A stretch of 43,604 nucleotides of DNA from Bacteroidales bacterium (GCA_017960885.1 JAGCYI010000076.1:1-43604); one strand, 5' to 3'. Counted from the stretch's first letter, positions 1 through 8,200 are shown. The notes: generated by a model not told the origin, from the sequence alone. A program made the numbers and translations.

Positions 1-183
1 AGAGTTACCCATCTGACCGTCGGGCAAGCCAACATTTTCGCCGCTTGCAAGCAGTTGCGAGTGCGGATAGGTGTTGTTAAGATAATCCATATAGGGTGTA
101 GGGGTCTGGTAGATAACGTCGCCCTTGCCCTTGTTGCCGATTCCCCAACCGTCGAGAATCATAAGGAGTGCTTTTTTTGCCAT
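1..183 (-). CDS. gpmI: 2,3-bisphosphoglycerate-independent phosphoglycerate mutase, N-terminal part
   Basis: The first 61 codons of a gene that continues beyond the left edge. The protein begins [16 protein letters not shown] and includes LPDGQMGNS. The Asp of LDGWG is the first metal ligand of the alkaline-phosphatase-like fold, and the Ser of the GQMGNS motif is the phosphorylated active-site residue, here the last visible residue. The enzyme interconverts 3- and 2-phosphoglycerate in glycolysis using Mn2+ and no cofactor bisphosphate. It diverges from the polysaccharide genes to its right, with a short shared upstream region. The ATG at 183 gives the usual family N-terminus. Identification is firm although only about 12% of a typical 510-residue protein is present. 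Confidence 0.93.
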   Translation of the reverse strand, partial: MAKKALLMILDGWGIGNKGKGDVIYQTPTPYMDYLNNTYPHSQLLASGENVGLPDGQMGNS

Positions 184-219
184 AATTTATTGTATTTTAT
201 AATAATCAATTACTTCGGG

Positions 220-227
220 CAAAATTA
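220..227 (-). promoter_or_regulatory. Bacteroidota -7 element for gpmI
   Basis: Read on the - strand this is TAATTTTG, a full match to TAnnTTTG, 37 nt ahead of the gpmI ATG. No clear -33 TTG lies at the expected distance, so the call rests on one element. Confidence 0.4.
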
Positions 228-266
228 TAAAAATTGTGCGAAACGGTATATTAAAAAATAATTAAG

Positions 267-404
267 ATGAGAGGTTTAAAAGGATTCGGTGTAAACCTGT
301 TAGATAGTGTAGCGCGACATAATCGACCTATAACACCCGAAGAGGCTTACGATTTATCGGACAAAATGATAAGAGCTGATTTTTTTAGAAAGTTTGAAGA
401 ATAA
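267..404 (+). CDS. small 45-residue protein of unknown function at the head of the polysaccharide cluster
   Basis: A short ORF, MRGLKGFGVN through RKFEE, of 45 codons. Its stop TAA shares its last A with the ATG of the next gene (TAATG at 402-406), the usual sign of translational coupling. It is highly charged in its C-terminal half (DLSDKMIRADFFRKFEE), with no signal peptide or membrane segment, so it would be cytoplasmic. I do not recognise the family. The coupling to a glycosyltransferase gene and the intact frame support a real gene; the lack of a strong ribosome binding site is normal for this phylum. It could instead be an upstream leader that sets translation of the glycosyltransferase. 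Confidence 0.5.
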   Translation: MRGLKGFGVNLLDSVARHNRPITPEEAYDLSDKMIRADFFRKFEE

Positions 405-1090
405 TGATACCCAAAATAATCCACTATTGTTGGTTCGGACCAAACAAAATGTCTAAAACCGACTGCCGATGCATCAAATCGTGGAAAAAGCTCCTTCCCG
501 ATTATAAACTGATGTTTTGGAATGAAGAAAACTCGCCAATTGATGTTCCATTTGTGAAAGCTGCTCTTGATGCAAAAAAATACGCATTTGCTGCCGACTA
601 TGTAAGAATCTGGGCTTTAAATAAATACGGCGGAGTATATATGGACACTGATATGCTGGTGCTAAAAAATATAGATTCCTTATTAAAAACCGAATTCATC
701 GGCAGGGAAAACGAAAGTACTATTTCGGCAGGAATAATAGGAGTATACGCTGGCAGCAATTTTATATCAAAAGCAATGCATGTATACGATTCATTAGTAT
801 TCGACATAAAAAACCTACAAAAAATATCCATTCCACAAAACCTTACAATGGTAATGAACACTATGTGTAATGAAAATCGTCCTACAATATATCCGCCCGA
901 TGTATTCTACCCCCTACCATTGGAAGCTACTGCCGAAGGGAATTTCGAATATAAAAAATACCTTACAGAAAACAGCGTAGCGGTGCATCTGTGGAATGCC
1001 TCGTGGCTCGATGAACTTAACGAATATAGAAGACAGAGCCACGGATGGAGAAAATATTGGAATATTATCAAAGCACATCTTATTAAATAA
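404..1090 (+). CDS. GT32-like glycosyltransferase with DXD motif (capsule/LPS sugar transferase)
   Basis: A 228-residue protein opening with MIPKIIHYCWFG, the hallmark start of the 'glycosyltransferase sugar-binding region containing DXD motif' (GT32/Och1-like) family. The YGGVYMDTDML segment near residues 77-87 carries the DXD that binds the metal and nucleotide sugar. These soluble or membrane-associated enzymes add a hexose or similar sugar to a growing polysaccharide repeat on the inner face of the inner membrane. Length fits bacterial members. It overlaps the upstream 45-codon ORF by 1 nt and sits 3 nt from the acyltransferase gene, so it belongs to the same transcript. The exact donor and acceptor cannot be told from sequence. 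Confidence 0.85.
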   Translation: MIPKIIHYCWFGPNKMSKTDCRCIKSWKKLLPDYKLMFWNEENSPIDVPFVKAALDAKKYAFAADYVRIWALNKYGGVYMDTDMLVLKNIDSLLKTEFIGRENESTISAGIIGVYAGSNFISKAMHVYDSLVFDIKNLQKISIPQNLTMVMNTMCNENRPTIYPPDVFYPLPLEATAEGNFEYKKYLTENSVAVHLWNASWLDELNEYRRQSHGWRKYWNIIKAHLIK

Positions 1091-1093
1091 ACC

Positions 1094-2548
1094 ATGCTTT
1101 TCAATTCAATTGACTTTGCCATATTCTTGCCAATAGTATTTGCTATCTATTGGTTTGCACTTGGTAAAAAACACAAATGGCAAAACGCCTTTCTCGTAAT
1201 AGCAAGTTACGTATTCTACGGCTGGTGGGATCCACGATTCCTCGCTCTTATTTTTCTTTCTACCCTTGTTGACTATTTTGTTGCAAGGACATTAAGCAAA
1301 ACCGACAACCATAAAAAACGACGCACATTGCTATTTGCAAGTCTCGGATTCAATCTTGGAGTGTTAGGTTTCTTCAAATACTTCAACTTTTTTGCAGCCA
1401 ACTTTGCAAGAGCATTCACATTTTTCGGAGCTGATTTTTCTGCACCTACGCTCGAAATAATTCTCCCGGTTGGTATTTCGTTCTACACATTTCAAACATT
1501 GAGCTATTCAATCGACGTTTATCGCAAAAAATTAGAGCCTTGCACCGACTTTATTGCTTTTATGGCATACGTTAGTTTCTTTCCGCAATTGGTGGCTGGA
1601 CCAATCGAAAGGGCTACCAACCTTCTTCCTCAATTTTACAAAGAGCGAACTTTCGACTATGCCAAAGGCGTGGACGGCATGAAACAAATTCTATACGGAT
1701 TGTTCAAAAAGGTAGTTATAGCCGACAGTTGCGCCAAATGTGTCAACCCGTTCTTTGCCGACTATGCCAACTATCCAGGATGCGATTTGATTATCTGCTC
1801 AGTATTGTTTGCTTTTCAAATATATTGCGACTTTTCAGGATATTCCGACATAGCAATTGGCACAGCCAAACTGTTCGGGTTCAGTCTTATGCGCAACTTC
1901 AACTTTCCATATTTCAGCCGCGATGTAGCGGAGTTTTGGCGCAGATGGCACATCTCGCTCACCACTTGGTTTCGCGACTATATCTACATTCCGCTCGGAG
2001 GCAGCCGCACCACGCTCGCAAAAGTTATTCGCAACACCTTTATTATATTTATCGTTAGCGGATTCTGGCACGGTGCAAGATGGACGTTCATTTTCTGGGG
2101 ACTACTCAACGCACTATACTTCCTTCCCCTCCTACTCCGCAAAACCAACCGTAAAAATCTCGACACAGTTGCCCAAGACCGTTTCTTCCCATCTTTCAAA
2201 GAATTATTTCAGATGCTAATTACCTTTGCACTAGTAACATTTGCCTGGATACTCTTCCGTGCAGAGAGTATGGAAAAGACAGTTGGACTAATTACAAAAT
2301 GTGTTTCGGACGTTATAGCTCACCCAGCATCATTAATGCTATGTTTCAGAGACACTTATCTTGATACTATTGCAATAACAGCCATTTTCATTATCATAGA
2401 ATGGCTCGGACGCAAAAATCAATACGCAATCGAATCATTCCTTGTCAACAAACCCACACCTATCCGCTGGGCTATGTACTATGCTTTTATTATTGCTATA
2501 GTACTCAGTTTCGGCGAAAAACAAGATTTTATTTACTTTCAATTTTAA
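1094..2548 (+). CDS. MBOAT-family O-acyltransferase (AlgI/DltB-like)
   Basis: A 484-residue polytopic membrane protein. Diagnostic stretches are GISFYTFQTLSYSIDVYR (about residues 133-150), FWRRWHISLTTWFRDYIYIPLGG (about 281-303) and FWHGARWTFIFWG (about 323-335), whose His is the conserved MBOAT catalytic residue. Family members move an acyl group, usually acetyl, across the inner membrane for transfer to an exported polysaccharide. The next gene is the SGNH-type partner that normally completes this transfer, so the pair probably O-acetylates the glycan made by the neighbouring transferases. The partner is interrupted by a stop (see next entry), so the acylation system may not work as written. 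Confidence 0.92.
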   Translation: MLFNSIDFAIFLPIVFAIYWFALGKKHKWQNAFLVIASYVFYGWWDPRFLALIFLSTLVDYFVARTLSKTDNHKKRRTLLFASLGFNLGVLGFFKYFNFFAANFARAFTFFGADFSAPTLEIILPVGISFYTFQTLSYSIDVYRKKLEPCTDFIAFMAYVSFFPQLVAGPIERATNLLPQFYKERTFDYAKGVDGMKQILYGLFKKVVIADSCAKCVNPFFADYANYPGCDLIICSVLFAFQIYCDFSGYSDIAIGTAKLFGFSLMRNFNFPYFSRDVAEFWRRWHISLTTWFRDYIYIPLGGSRTTLAKVIRNTFIIFIVSGFWHGARWTFIFWGLLNALYFLPLLLRKTNRKNLDTVAQDRFFPSFKELFQMLITFALVTFAWILFRAESMEKTVGLITKCVSDVIAHPASLMLCFRDTYLDTIAITAIFIIIEWLGRKNQYAIESFLVNKPTPIRWAMYYAFIIAIVLSFGEKQDFIYFQF

Positions 2549-2551
2549 GGG

Positions 2552-3481
2552 ATGAAGAAATTTATTATTAGGATATTTCTATTATTAATATCATCATATA
2601 TCGTAAGTCTTATTATTGACATACCATTTTCCAAAATTGCCGAACCAAGAGGTGAGTTTTCTAGTTGGAACGATTTATATAGCAACAACATAAATGCAGA
2701 CTTGCTCATATTTGGAAGTTCGCGGGCAATGAACCACTTTAATCCTCAAATTATTGAAGACTCATTACACATATCAACATATAATTTGGGACTAAGTAGC
2801 GCAAGAATAGAAATCTCGTTGTTACGTCTATTAGAACATCTCCGTATTTGCAGCCATAAACCTAAATACATAACATTAGAAATAGATTGGCTGACCATCG
2901 ACAATGCCAAATTTTTGTGGACTCCGTGGCAGATATTTCCGTATATGCTCTACAACAAGAATATATACAAATACACACATCATTATCAAGGTTATTATAC
3001 TCATTTTTATATAATTCCTTTGGCAAGATATGGGAAGTACTTTCTGGAGATTTTGAGAAACAGGTACAGGAATAATGATAAAAACAGCAATGCGGAAGGA
3101 AAAGGATTTGTAGCTTTCTAAAGTAGCTGGAAAAGGACAACATCAGACATGAAACCAATAGAAGTATCTATCCATAATGAAGAAATAGCTTATCTCAAAG
3201 AGTTTATCGATATTTGCAAATCTAACAACATTAAACTCAGTTTTGTTTACGCTCCTGAATACATTGAAGCATCACAGTATGTCACAAACCGAGATTCTTT
3301 TAAAAATTTTATCCGAGAAATCGCTTATAAAAACGACATTCCTTTTGCAGACTTTTCGCAATATGACTTTTGTAAAGATACAACATTGTTTTGTAATATG
3401 CGCCATCTAAACTCACATGGTGCCGACAAATTCACCAGCGAATACTACGTACCATGGATAAAAAAAATATATGGATTATAA
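2552..3481 (+). pseudogene. SGNH-hydrolase-like acyl-transfer partner, split by an in-frame TAA
   Basis: Two reading frames, 2552-3121 (189 codons) and 3149-3481 (110 codons), lie in the same phase and are separated only by a TAA at 3119-3121. Together they would form one protein of about 309 residues. The first part has an N-terminal membrane anchor and the nucleophile block LLIFGSSRAMNHFNP; the second ends with RHLNSHGADKFTSEY, the usual C-terminal block with the catalytic His. The stop therefore separates the catalytic residues, and neither half should be active alone. Reading through gives a plausible join (GKGFVAF, stop, SSWKRTTSD). It directly follows the MBOAT gene (3 nt gap), the typical order for polysaccharide acetylation pairs. 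It could be a natural nonsense mutation or a sequencing or assembly error. Confidence 0.8.
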
Positions 3482-3514
3482 AATAAACAAATCAGACAAA
3501 TATTTCCACCACCA

Positions 3515-4366
3515 ATGTCCACCACTCCCCTATTCTCCATTCTTGTAGCCAACTACAACAATGCCAGGTTTTTCGGCGACTTTTTCCCGAGAATCATTGC
3601 ACAGACATACCAGAACTTTGAAGTGATTTTCATTGACGACGGCTCTACAGACAACTCGTTAGAAGAAGTGCAGAAATACGCCGGACAAGATGCACGTATC
3701 AAAGTGTACAAAAACGATAGGAATATGGGCAGCGAGTACACAAAAAAAAGGAACATAGAACTGTCGTCAGGTAAATATTTCGCCTTTGCCGACCCTGATG
3801 ACTTCATTGAAGAATCTACCGTGGAGAAAGTAATGGAACAGTTTCTCAGAGACGACTCTCTGGCAATGGTTTATACCAACTTCTATCTCGCAAACGAAGA
3901 TTTGTCTGACGAGCGTAAATACATCTACCCAGAAGACGTTCCCGACGACAAAATTCTCATGTTTGGCTTTACTCCCAACCATTTTGCGGCTTTCTCCCGT
4001 GAGAAATACAACCTAACCCCAGGCTTAGACATATCTCTGAAACGTGTAACCGACCGTGACCTTGTTCTACTTATGGAAGAAGTGGGTCGTGTTGTCCGCA
4101 TCCCCGACTACCTTTACCACTACCGCATCAATTCCAACAGCATATCAAACAATCGCAACTCATACAAAGCACAATACTGGGCGTGGCAGGCAAGATATCG
4201 CGCTTGTGAAAGACGAGGGCTAAGCAAGGAAGATGTTTATGCAGAAATAATGTCGTATGTCGACAACAAGAGATTCGACTTCAGCACCACTACCGACTAC
4301 AAACTCGGAAAAAAAATCCTCGCCTTACCAAGGTGGATTAAGTACAAATTATTCAAGCGGAAATAA
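3515..4366 (+). CDS. GT2-family glycosyltransferase
   Basis: A 283-residue GT-A transferase. The N-terminus FSILVANYNNARFFGDF and VIFIDDGSTDNS (about residues 44-55) form the nucleotide-binding part, and FADPDDF (about 90-96) supplies the DXD-like metal-binding acidic residues. The C-terminal region has the frequent RVTDRDLVL acceptor-side motif. Inverting transferases of this class build O-antigen or capsule repeat units on the cytoplasmic face. It lies 33 nt after the split SGNH gene and 2 nt before another GT2 gene, so the pair is surely co-transcribed. Sugar specificity is unknown. Confidence 0.9.
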   Translation: MSTTPLFSILVANYNNARFFGDFFPRIIAQTYQNFEVIFIDDGSTDNSLEEVQKYAGQDARIKVYKNDRNMGSEYTKKRNIELSSGKYFAFADPDDFIEESTVEKVMEQFLRDDSLAMVYTNFYLANEDLSDERKYIYPEDVPDDKILMFGFTPNHFAAFSREKYNLTPGLDISLKRVTDRDLVLLMEEVGRVVRIPDYLYHYRINSNSISNNRNSYKAQYWAWQARYRACERRGLSKEDVYAEIMSYVDNKRFDFSTTTDYKLGKKILALPRWIKYKLFKRK

Positions 4367-4368
4367 AT

Positions 4369-5340
4369 ATGCCTCTCGTTTCTGTAATAATTCCTGCCTA
4401 CAACTACGCTCAATATCTTCCAGAAACCATAAAGAGCGTAATAGATCAGACACTATCCGACTGGGAGTGCATTATTGTTGACGATGGCTCAACAGACTCA
4501 ACAAAGGATGTGGCTCAAAAATACACTATCAACGACAACCGAATACATTATTTCTACAAAACAAACGGAGGCTTGTCTTCGGCTAGGAATTTCGGATTAC
4601 AAAAAGCTAAAGGCAAATATGTGATTTTTCTCGATGCCGACGACCTATTAGAGCCCAACAACTTAAAACACTTGTCTGCTTTTTTAGATACACAAATCAG
4701 TGACAGCATAGTATTTGGTTCTTTCATAAAATTTTACAACGACAAGTCTCCTGATTATCCTTGGTATCAAGATTATAGCTATAAAGAAGGATTACAAGAT
4801 AAGTTTGCAAGCCTACTTGTCGAAAAGAATATGTTTCCATGCTGCGCCCCCCTGTCTCCGCTATCTATCATCAAGGAGCATAACCTCACTTTCGACGAGT
4901 CGCTCACATCTTACGAAGACTGGGACTTTTGGCTGAGGCTATCTACATACTGCAACTTTTATTTCATACCTGGCGAAAATGCCGCCGCAAGAGTGCGTTT
5001 TCACTCGGGAAGTATGAGCACCGACAATTGGCGGATGGAGATTAACCAACTTAAAGTAAGGCTTAAGTTAACAAAGTCTATCACCAACAGAATCGACAAT
5101 TTATCTAACGCCACAGGAATTGAATCTTCGGTAAAAACCCTGCTCTATACCATAGCCGACAACATAGCAGAAGGCAGTTGCGACAAAGCCCGTCAGCGTC
5201 TCGAAACCCTAATCGGCATTTATCCCCACAGAAAAATCAAAATACTGAACCGGCGTTTCCTACTCTCCCACCCTGCGCTTTTTCGTAAATGTACCTGGAT
5301 ACTTTGGGAAAGAATAAGAAATATTGTTGGCAATAAATAA
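4369..5340 (+). CDS. GT2-family glycosyltransferase
   Basis: A 323-residue GT-A transferase with SVIIPAYNYAQYLPETIKSV at the N-terminus, CIIVDDGSTDST (about residues 35-46) and FLDADDL (about 86-92) as the metal-binding motif, then SYEDWDFWLRL, the ED block common in this family. It starts 2 nt after the preceding transferase and closes the polysaccharide block. The last codons overlap the likely -33 element of the proC promoter. Sugar specificity cannot be inferred. Confidence 0.9.
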   Translation: MPLVSVIIPAYNYAQYLPETIKSVIDQTLSDWECIIVDDGSTDSTKDVAQKYTINDNRIHYFYKTNGGLSSARNFGLQKAKGKYVIFLDADDLLEPNNLKHLSAFLDTQISDSIVFGSFIKFYNDKSPDYPWYQDYSYKEGLQDKFASLLVEKNMFPCCAPLSPLSIIKEHNLTFDESLTSYEDWDFWLRLSTYCNFYFIPGENAAARVRFHSGSMSTDNWRMEINQLKVRLKLTKSITNRIDNLSNATGIESSVKTLLYTIADNIAEGSCDKARQRLETLIGIYPHRKIKILNRRFLLSHPALFRKCTWILWERIRNIVGNK

Positions 5341-5357
5341 AATAATTCCTACATTTG
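5327..5357 (+). promoter_or_regulatory. promoter for proC-ribE
   Basis: TTG at 5327-5329, 20-nt spacer, then TACATTTG at 5350-5357, a full TAnnTTTG match. The predicted start of transcription is about 20 nt ahead of the proC ATG at 5384. It separates proC and the riboflavin synthase gene from the polysaccharide operon. Confidence 0.55.
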
Positions 5358-5383
5358 ACCCCGATAATAAACAACACAACATT

Positions 5384-6163
5384 ATGAACATAGCAGTAAT
5401 AGGATGCGGCAACCTTGGTTTCTCTATCGCCAAAGGCCTTGCCAACAAACAGAAAGAGTTTGACTTAAACATAACAGCCACCGACCCGTTTGCCGACCTC
5501 GACAAAATCAGAGCAATCGGTATCAACGCCTCGCGCGAAAACCCCGACGTGGTAAAAAACAGCGAGATCATCTTCCTCTGCGTTAAGCCGTGGATTGCCA
5601 AAGACGTTATCGAGGAGATTTCGCCCTATATGAAAAAAGGACAGATATTGATTTCGCCCGTTGCAGGACTGAGCATCGACCAGATTCAGGGATACTGCTC
5701 GCAAAAAATCAATGTCTTCAGAATAATGCCCAACATTGCGGCAGCCATCAATCAGTCAACCACTTGCGTAAGCCACGACGCCGACGACGAAGTTGTGGAC
5801 AAGACAATGCAGATTCTCGGCATCCTGGGCAAGACCATCCTCATCGACGAGGACAAAATCAACGCGGCTACCATCCTCACAGGCAGCGGCATAGCGTTCG
5901 TTTTGCGTTTTATGCGTGCGATGGTGGAAGGCGGCATCGAAATCGGTTTCAAATCAGACACCGCAGCCGAGATCGTAAACCAGACCGTGAAAGGCACAGT
6001 GGAACTCCTTATGAAGGACACCGCTCACGCTGAGGCACTTATCGACCGTGTATGCACTCCTTCGGGTACAACAATCCGCGGCCTCAACGAGATGGAGAAA
6101 AACGGTTTCTCATCGTCGGTAATCGAAGGCATCTTGTCGGCTTACCACAAAATAGCCAAATAA
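5384..6163 (+). CDS. proC: pyrroline-5-carboxylate reductase
   Basis: A 259-residue protein that reduces delta-1-pyrroline-5-carboxylate to L-proline with NAD(P)H. The N-terminal Rossmann motif is MNIAVIGCGNLGFSIAKG (GxGxxG). Middle and C-terminal family blocks include FRIMPNIAAAINQSTT, ILTGSGIAFV and VCTPSGTTIRGL, the last being the P5CR signature that contains substrate-binding residues. The ATG at 5384 is chosen because an earlier in-frame start at 5324 would add 20 non-homologous residues and overlap the preceding transferase and the promoter. It is 18 nt upstream of the riboflavin synthase gene, so the two are probably co-transcribed. Confidence 0.95.
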   Translation: MNIAVIGCGNLGFSIAKGLANKQKEFDLNITATDPFADLDKIRAIGINASRENPDVVKNSEIIFLCVKPWIAKDVIEEISPYMKKGQILISPVAGLSIDQIQGYCSQKINVFRIMPNIAAAINQSTTCVSHDADDEVVDKTMQILGILGKTILIDEDKINAATILTGSGIAFVLRFMRAMVEGGIEIGFKSDTAAEIVNQTVKGTVELLMKDTAHAEALIDRVCTPSGTTIRGLNEMEKNGFSSSVIEGILSAYHKIAK

Positions 6164-6181
6164 TCTATAAAACAGCATATT

Positions 6182-6778
6182 ATGTTTTCAGGAATAGTTG
6201 AAGCCACAGGCAAAATCACAGGCATTAAGCGTTATCAGCAAAACATCGACTTTACAGTGTCGTGTCCTTTTGGCGCGGAACTTACAATAGACCAGAGCGT
6301 TGCCCACAATGGCGTATGCCTCACAGTTGTCCGCCAGACTCCCGAGGGCTATGTTGTAACCGCAATGCAGGAGACTCTCAACCGCTCCAACCTCGGACTG
6401 CTCAACATCGGCGACGAGGTGAACCTCGAACGCAGTATGAAACCCGACAGCCTTTTAGACGGACACATTGTGCAGGGTCACGTAGACCAGACCGGCACTT
6501 GCACCAAGATAGAAGACGCCGACGGAAGCACCTATTACACAATAGAATACGACCCGTCGCAGGGCAACATCACGGTAGAGAAAGGTTCGGTGGCTGTCAA
6601 CGGCGTAAGCCTTACGGTCTGCAACAGCGAAAACGGCAAGTTCCGTGTGGCAATCATCCCCTACACCTACGAACTCACCAATTTTCACAACATAAAAGTT
6701 GGCGACAAGGTGAACCTCGAATTCGACATCATAGGCAAGTACATTCAAAAAATTGCCGCCGCATACCTTAAGAAATAA
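6182..6778 (+). CDS. ribE: riboflavin synthase, alpha subunit
   Basis: A 198-residue protein that dismutates two 6,7-dimethyl-8-ribityllumazine molecules to riboflavin, acting as a homotrimer in the cytosol. It shows the internal duplication of the family: each half has a lumazine-binding barrel. MFSGIVEATGKI opens the first half with VAHNGVCLTV; GHIVQGHVDQTG opens the second with VAVNGVSLTV. Length and start fit the family. It is the second gene after the proC promoter and is followed by a strong hairpin terminator at 6801-6828. No FMN riboswitch is visible in front of it. Confidence 0.95.
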   Translation: MFSGIVEATGKITGIKRYQQNIDFTVSCPFGAELTIDQSVAHNGVCLTVVRQTPEGYVVTAMQETLNRSNLGLLNIGDEVNLERSMKPDSLLDGHIVQGHVDQTGTCTKIEDADGSTYYTIEYDPSQGNITVEKGSVAVNGVSLTVCNSENGKFRVAIIPYTYELTNFHNIKVGDKVNLEFDIIGKYIQKIAAAYLKK

Positions 6779-6796
6779 CCTACACAGCACATCACA

Positions 6797-6895
6797 CAAA
6801 AAAAGCGGAGTTTCACAACTCCGCTTTTCTACTTACTAATTTAACCTAAATCTTATTATGAAAAGAGTTCCGACACTTTAAAATGAAATATTTTT
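6797..6895 (-). ncRNA. candidate small RNA, copy A (5' end uncertain)
   Basis: Read on the - strand, a segment containing CTCTTTTCATAATAAG, TTTAGGTTAAATTAGTA and then a 12-bp hairpin (6828-6801) with loop GTGA and a run of seven T. The same order (CTTTTCATAA..., TTTAGGTTAAA..., TTAGTA, hairpin, T-run) is seen at 33.3 kb and, more loosely, at 33.6 kb. GTGA is a GNRA tetraloop only in this orientation. Unlike the other two copies, no TAnnTTTG element is present at the right distance, so the 5' end is a guess and this copy may be decayed or may serve mainly as a terminator. Confidence 0.35.
6801..6828 (+). terminator. bidirectional rho-independent terminator after ribE
   Basis: Perfect 12-bp stem AAAAGCGGAGTT / AACTCCGCTTTT with loop TCAC, 22 nt after the ribE stop. 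The + strand T-run is short (about four T); the - strand run is longer, so it also works as the end of candidate small RNA copy A. Confidence 0.85.
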
Positions 6896-6935
6896 GTATT
6901 TTTTATGACGATGTGCTTTATTTTCTTCTGATTAC

Positions 6936-6960
6936 ATTATGTTTTACGCCGCGTCATAAT
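6936..6960. repeat. imperfect inverted repeat in an AT-rich gap
   Basis: ATTAT at the left and ATAAT at the right flank a central ACGC-c-GCGT dyad. The GC-rich core stands out from the AT-rich surroundings. It could be a protein-binding site or part of a transcript structure. Just to its right (6973-7012) are long A and T tracts including an A8T8 palindrome, which should give bent DNA. Confidence 0.3.
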
Positions 6961-7012
6961 AAAAGTTTCAATTAAAAAAAATTTTTTTTAACTTTTTTTT
7001 GAAAAAATTTTT

Positions 7013-7044
7013 AAAAGGCTTTACAGTATACTGTAAGGCCTTTT
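7013..7044 (-). terminator. rho-independent terminator of the sensor kinase gene
   Basis: A long nearly perfect hairpin, AAAAGGC...TTACAGTATACTGTAA...GCCTTTT, with one G-T pair, directly abutting the kinase stop codon at 7045. The - strand continues into T-rich sequence. Confidence 0.8.
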
Positions 7045-8184
7045 TTATTTCTTAGGAAATTTTAATCTGAATGTTGTTCCTTTGCCCACTTCGCTATTGC
7101 GGACGTAGATTTCGCCTTTGTGATAGGAGTTTACAATACGTTGGGCGAGCGACAGTCCGAGACCCCAGCCGTGTTTCTTGGTGGTAAAGCCAGCCCGGAA
7201 TATCCTCTTGAAATATCGTTTGGTCATTCCTTTGCCAGTATCAGCGATCTCTATCTTGGCGTGTTTTTCAGTGTCGAAAAGTGTAATAGTAAGTGTTCCA
7301 CTGCCCTGCATAGCATCAATAGCGTTTTTGCAGAGGTTTTCTATCACCCATTCAAACAGCGAAAGGTTGAGGGGTGCGGTTATGGTTTTGCCCTCAGGAA
7401 TCTTTAAAACGTATTCGATATTCTTAGAAGTGCGCGAACGCAAGTAGTTGACAGCGTTTGAAAGGGCTTCGCCTACATTTTCGGGTTTCAATTCCGGCTT
7501 GTTTCCAATTTTAGAAAAACGGTCGGTAATTTTCACAAGCCTGTTTACGTCTTTTTCCACCTCGCCAATAAGTTCGGGCTGGGCATTCTGCATTTTCAAG
7601 ATTTCGATCCAAGCCAGGAGCGACGAAATAGGCGTTCCCAATTGGTGAGCGGTCTCCTTGCTCATGCCTACCATCATAAGGCTCTGGTCCGACTTGTTGG
7701 AAAGGCGCAAAGCTATTACAGCAACCACTATAAATATCAGCGCAACAATAAGTTGAATCATTGGATATGTTTCCAACTGTTTCAAAATGGTGCTGTCTTC
7801 AAAATAAAGGATATCATGATTGCCGGGACTCGATTCTATTATCAGCGGGGGACGGTTTTCGCGCATACGCTCCATCTCGCTTTGCAGAAAATCCTCGTCG
7901 GGGTTTTCCACTGCAAGGTTTTGGGCGTGCATACGGTTGTCGGAGGTCATCATTATTACAGGAATTGTGGTGTTTTCCTGAATAATTCGGTAGACAATCA
8001 AGCTTACAGAGCCGTCAAAATCCACATTTTCAATTTCGTTGATAGCCTCTGCCCATAGAGATATGTTTTGCTGTTCTCGTTCTTTTAGCTTATTTACCAG
8101 CGAGTTGGTATAAAGCCACGAGCCAACGCTCACTATGATAGCCAGCACAAAAATCGAGGTTTTAATTATTTCCCGTGTATTCAT
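7045..8184 (-). CDS. orphan membrane sensor histidine kinase
   Basis: A 379-residue kinase. TM1 is about residues 9-27, an extracytoplasmic sensor domain of about 115 residues follows, then TM2 at about 142-160. The H-box is KETAHQLGTPISSL with phospho-acceptor His180; the ATPase part shows ENLCKNAIDAM (N-box), ADTGKGM (G1), FRAGFTTK (F-box) and GWGLGLSLAQRIV (G2). It would autophosphorylate in response to a periplasmic cue and pass the phosphate to a response regulator. No response regulator gene is near. An earlier TTG at 8214 is in frame but lies inside the terminator of the upstream ilvE gene, so the ATG at 8184 is preferred. The signal sensed is unknown. Confidence 0.9.
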   Translation of the reverse strand: MNTREIIKTSIFVLAIIVSVGSWLYTNSLVNKLKEREQQNISLWAEAINEIENVDFDGSVSLIVYRIIQENTTIPVIMMTSDNRMHAQNLAVENPDEDFLQSEMERMRENRPPLIIESSPGNHDILYFEDSTILKQLETYPMIQLIVALIFIVVAVIALRLSNKSDQSLMMVGMSKETAHQLGTPISSLLAWIEILKMQNAQPELIGEVEKDVNRLVKITDRFSKIGNKPELKPENVGEALSNAVNYLRSRTSKNIEYVLKIPEGKTITAPLNLSLFEWVIENLCKNAIDAMQGSGTLTITLFDTEKHAKIEIADTGKGMTKRYFKRIFRAGFTTKKHGWGLGLSLAQRIVNSYHKGEIYVRNSEVGKGTTFRLKFPKK

Positions 8185-8200
8185 AATAATGTTCTTTATA

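Noticed and set aside
55..261. 68-codon + strand frame over the start of gpmI
   Set aside because: It is antisense to the conserved gpmI N-terminus and its product has no family-like features.
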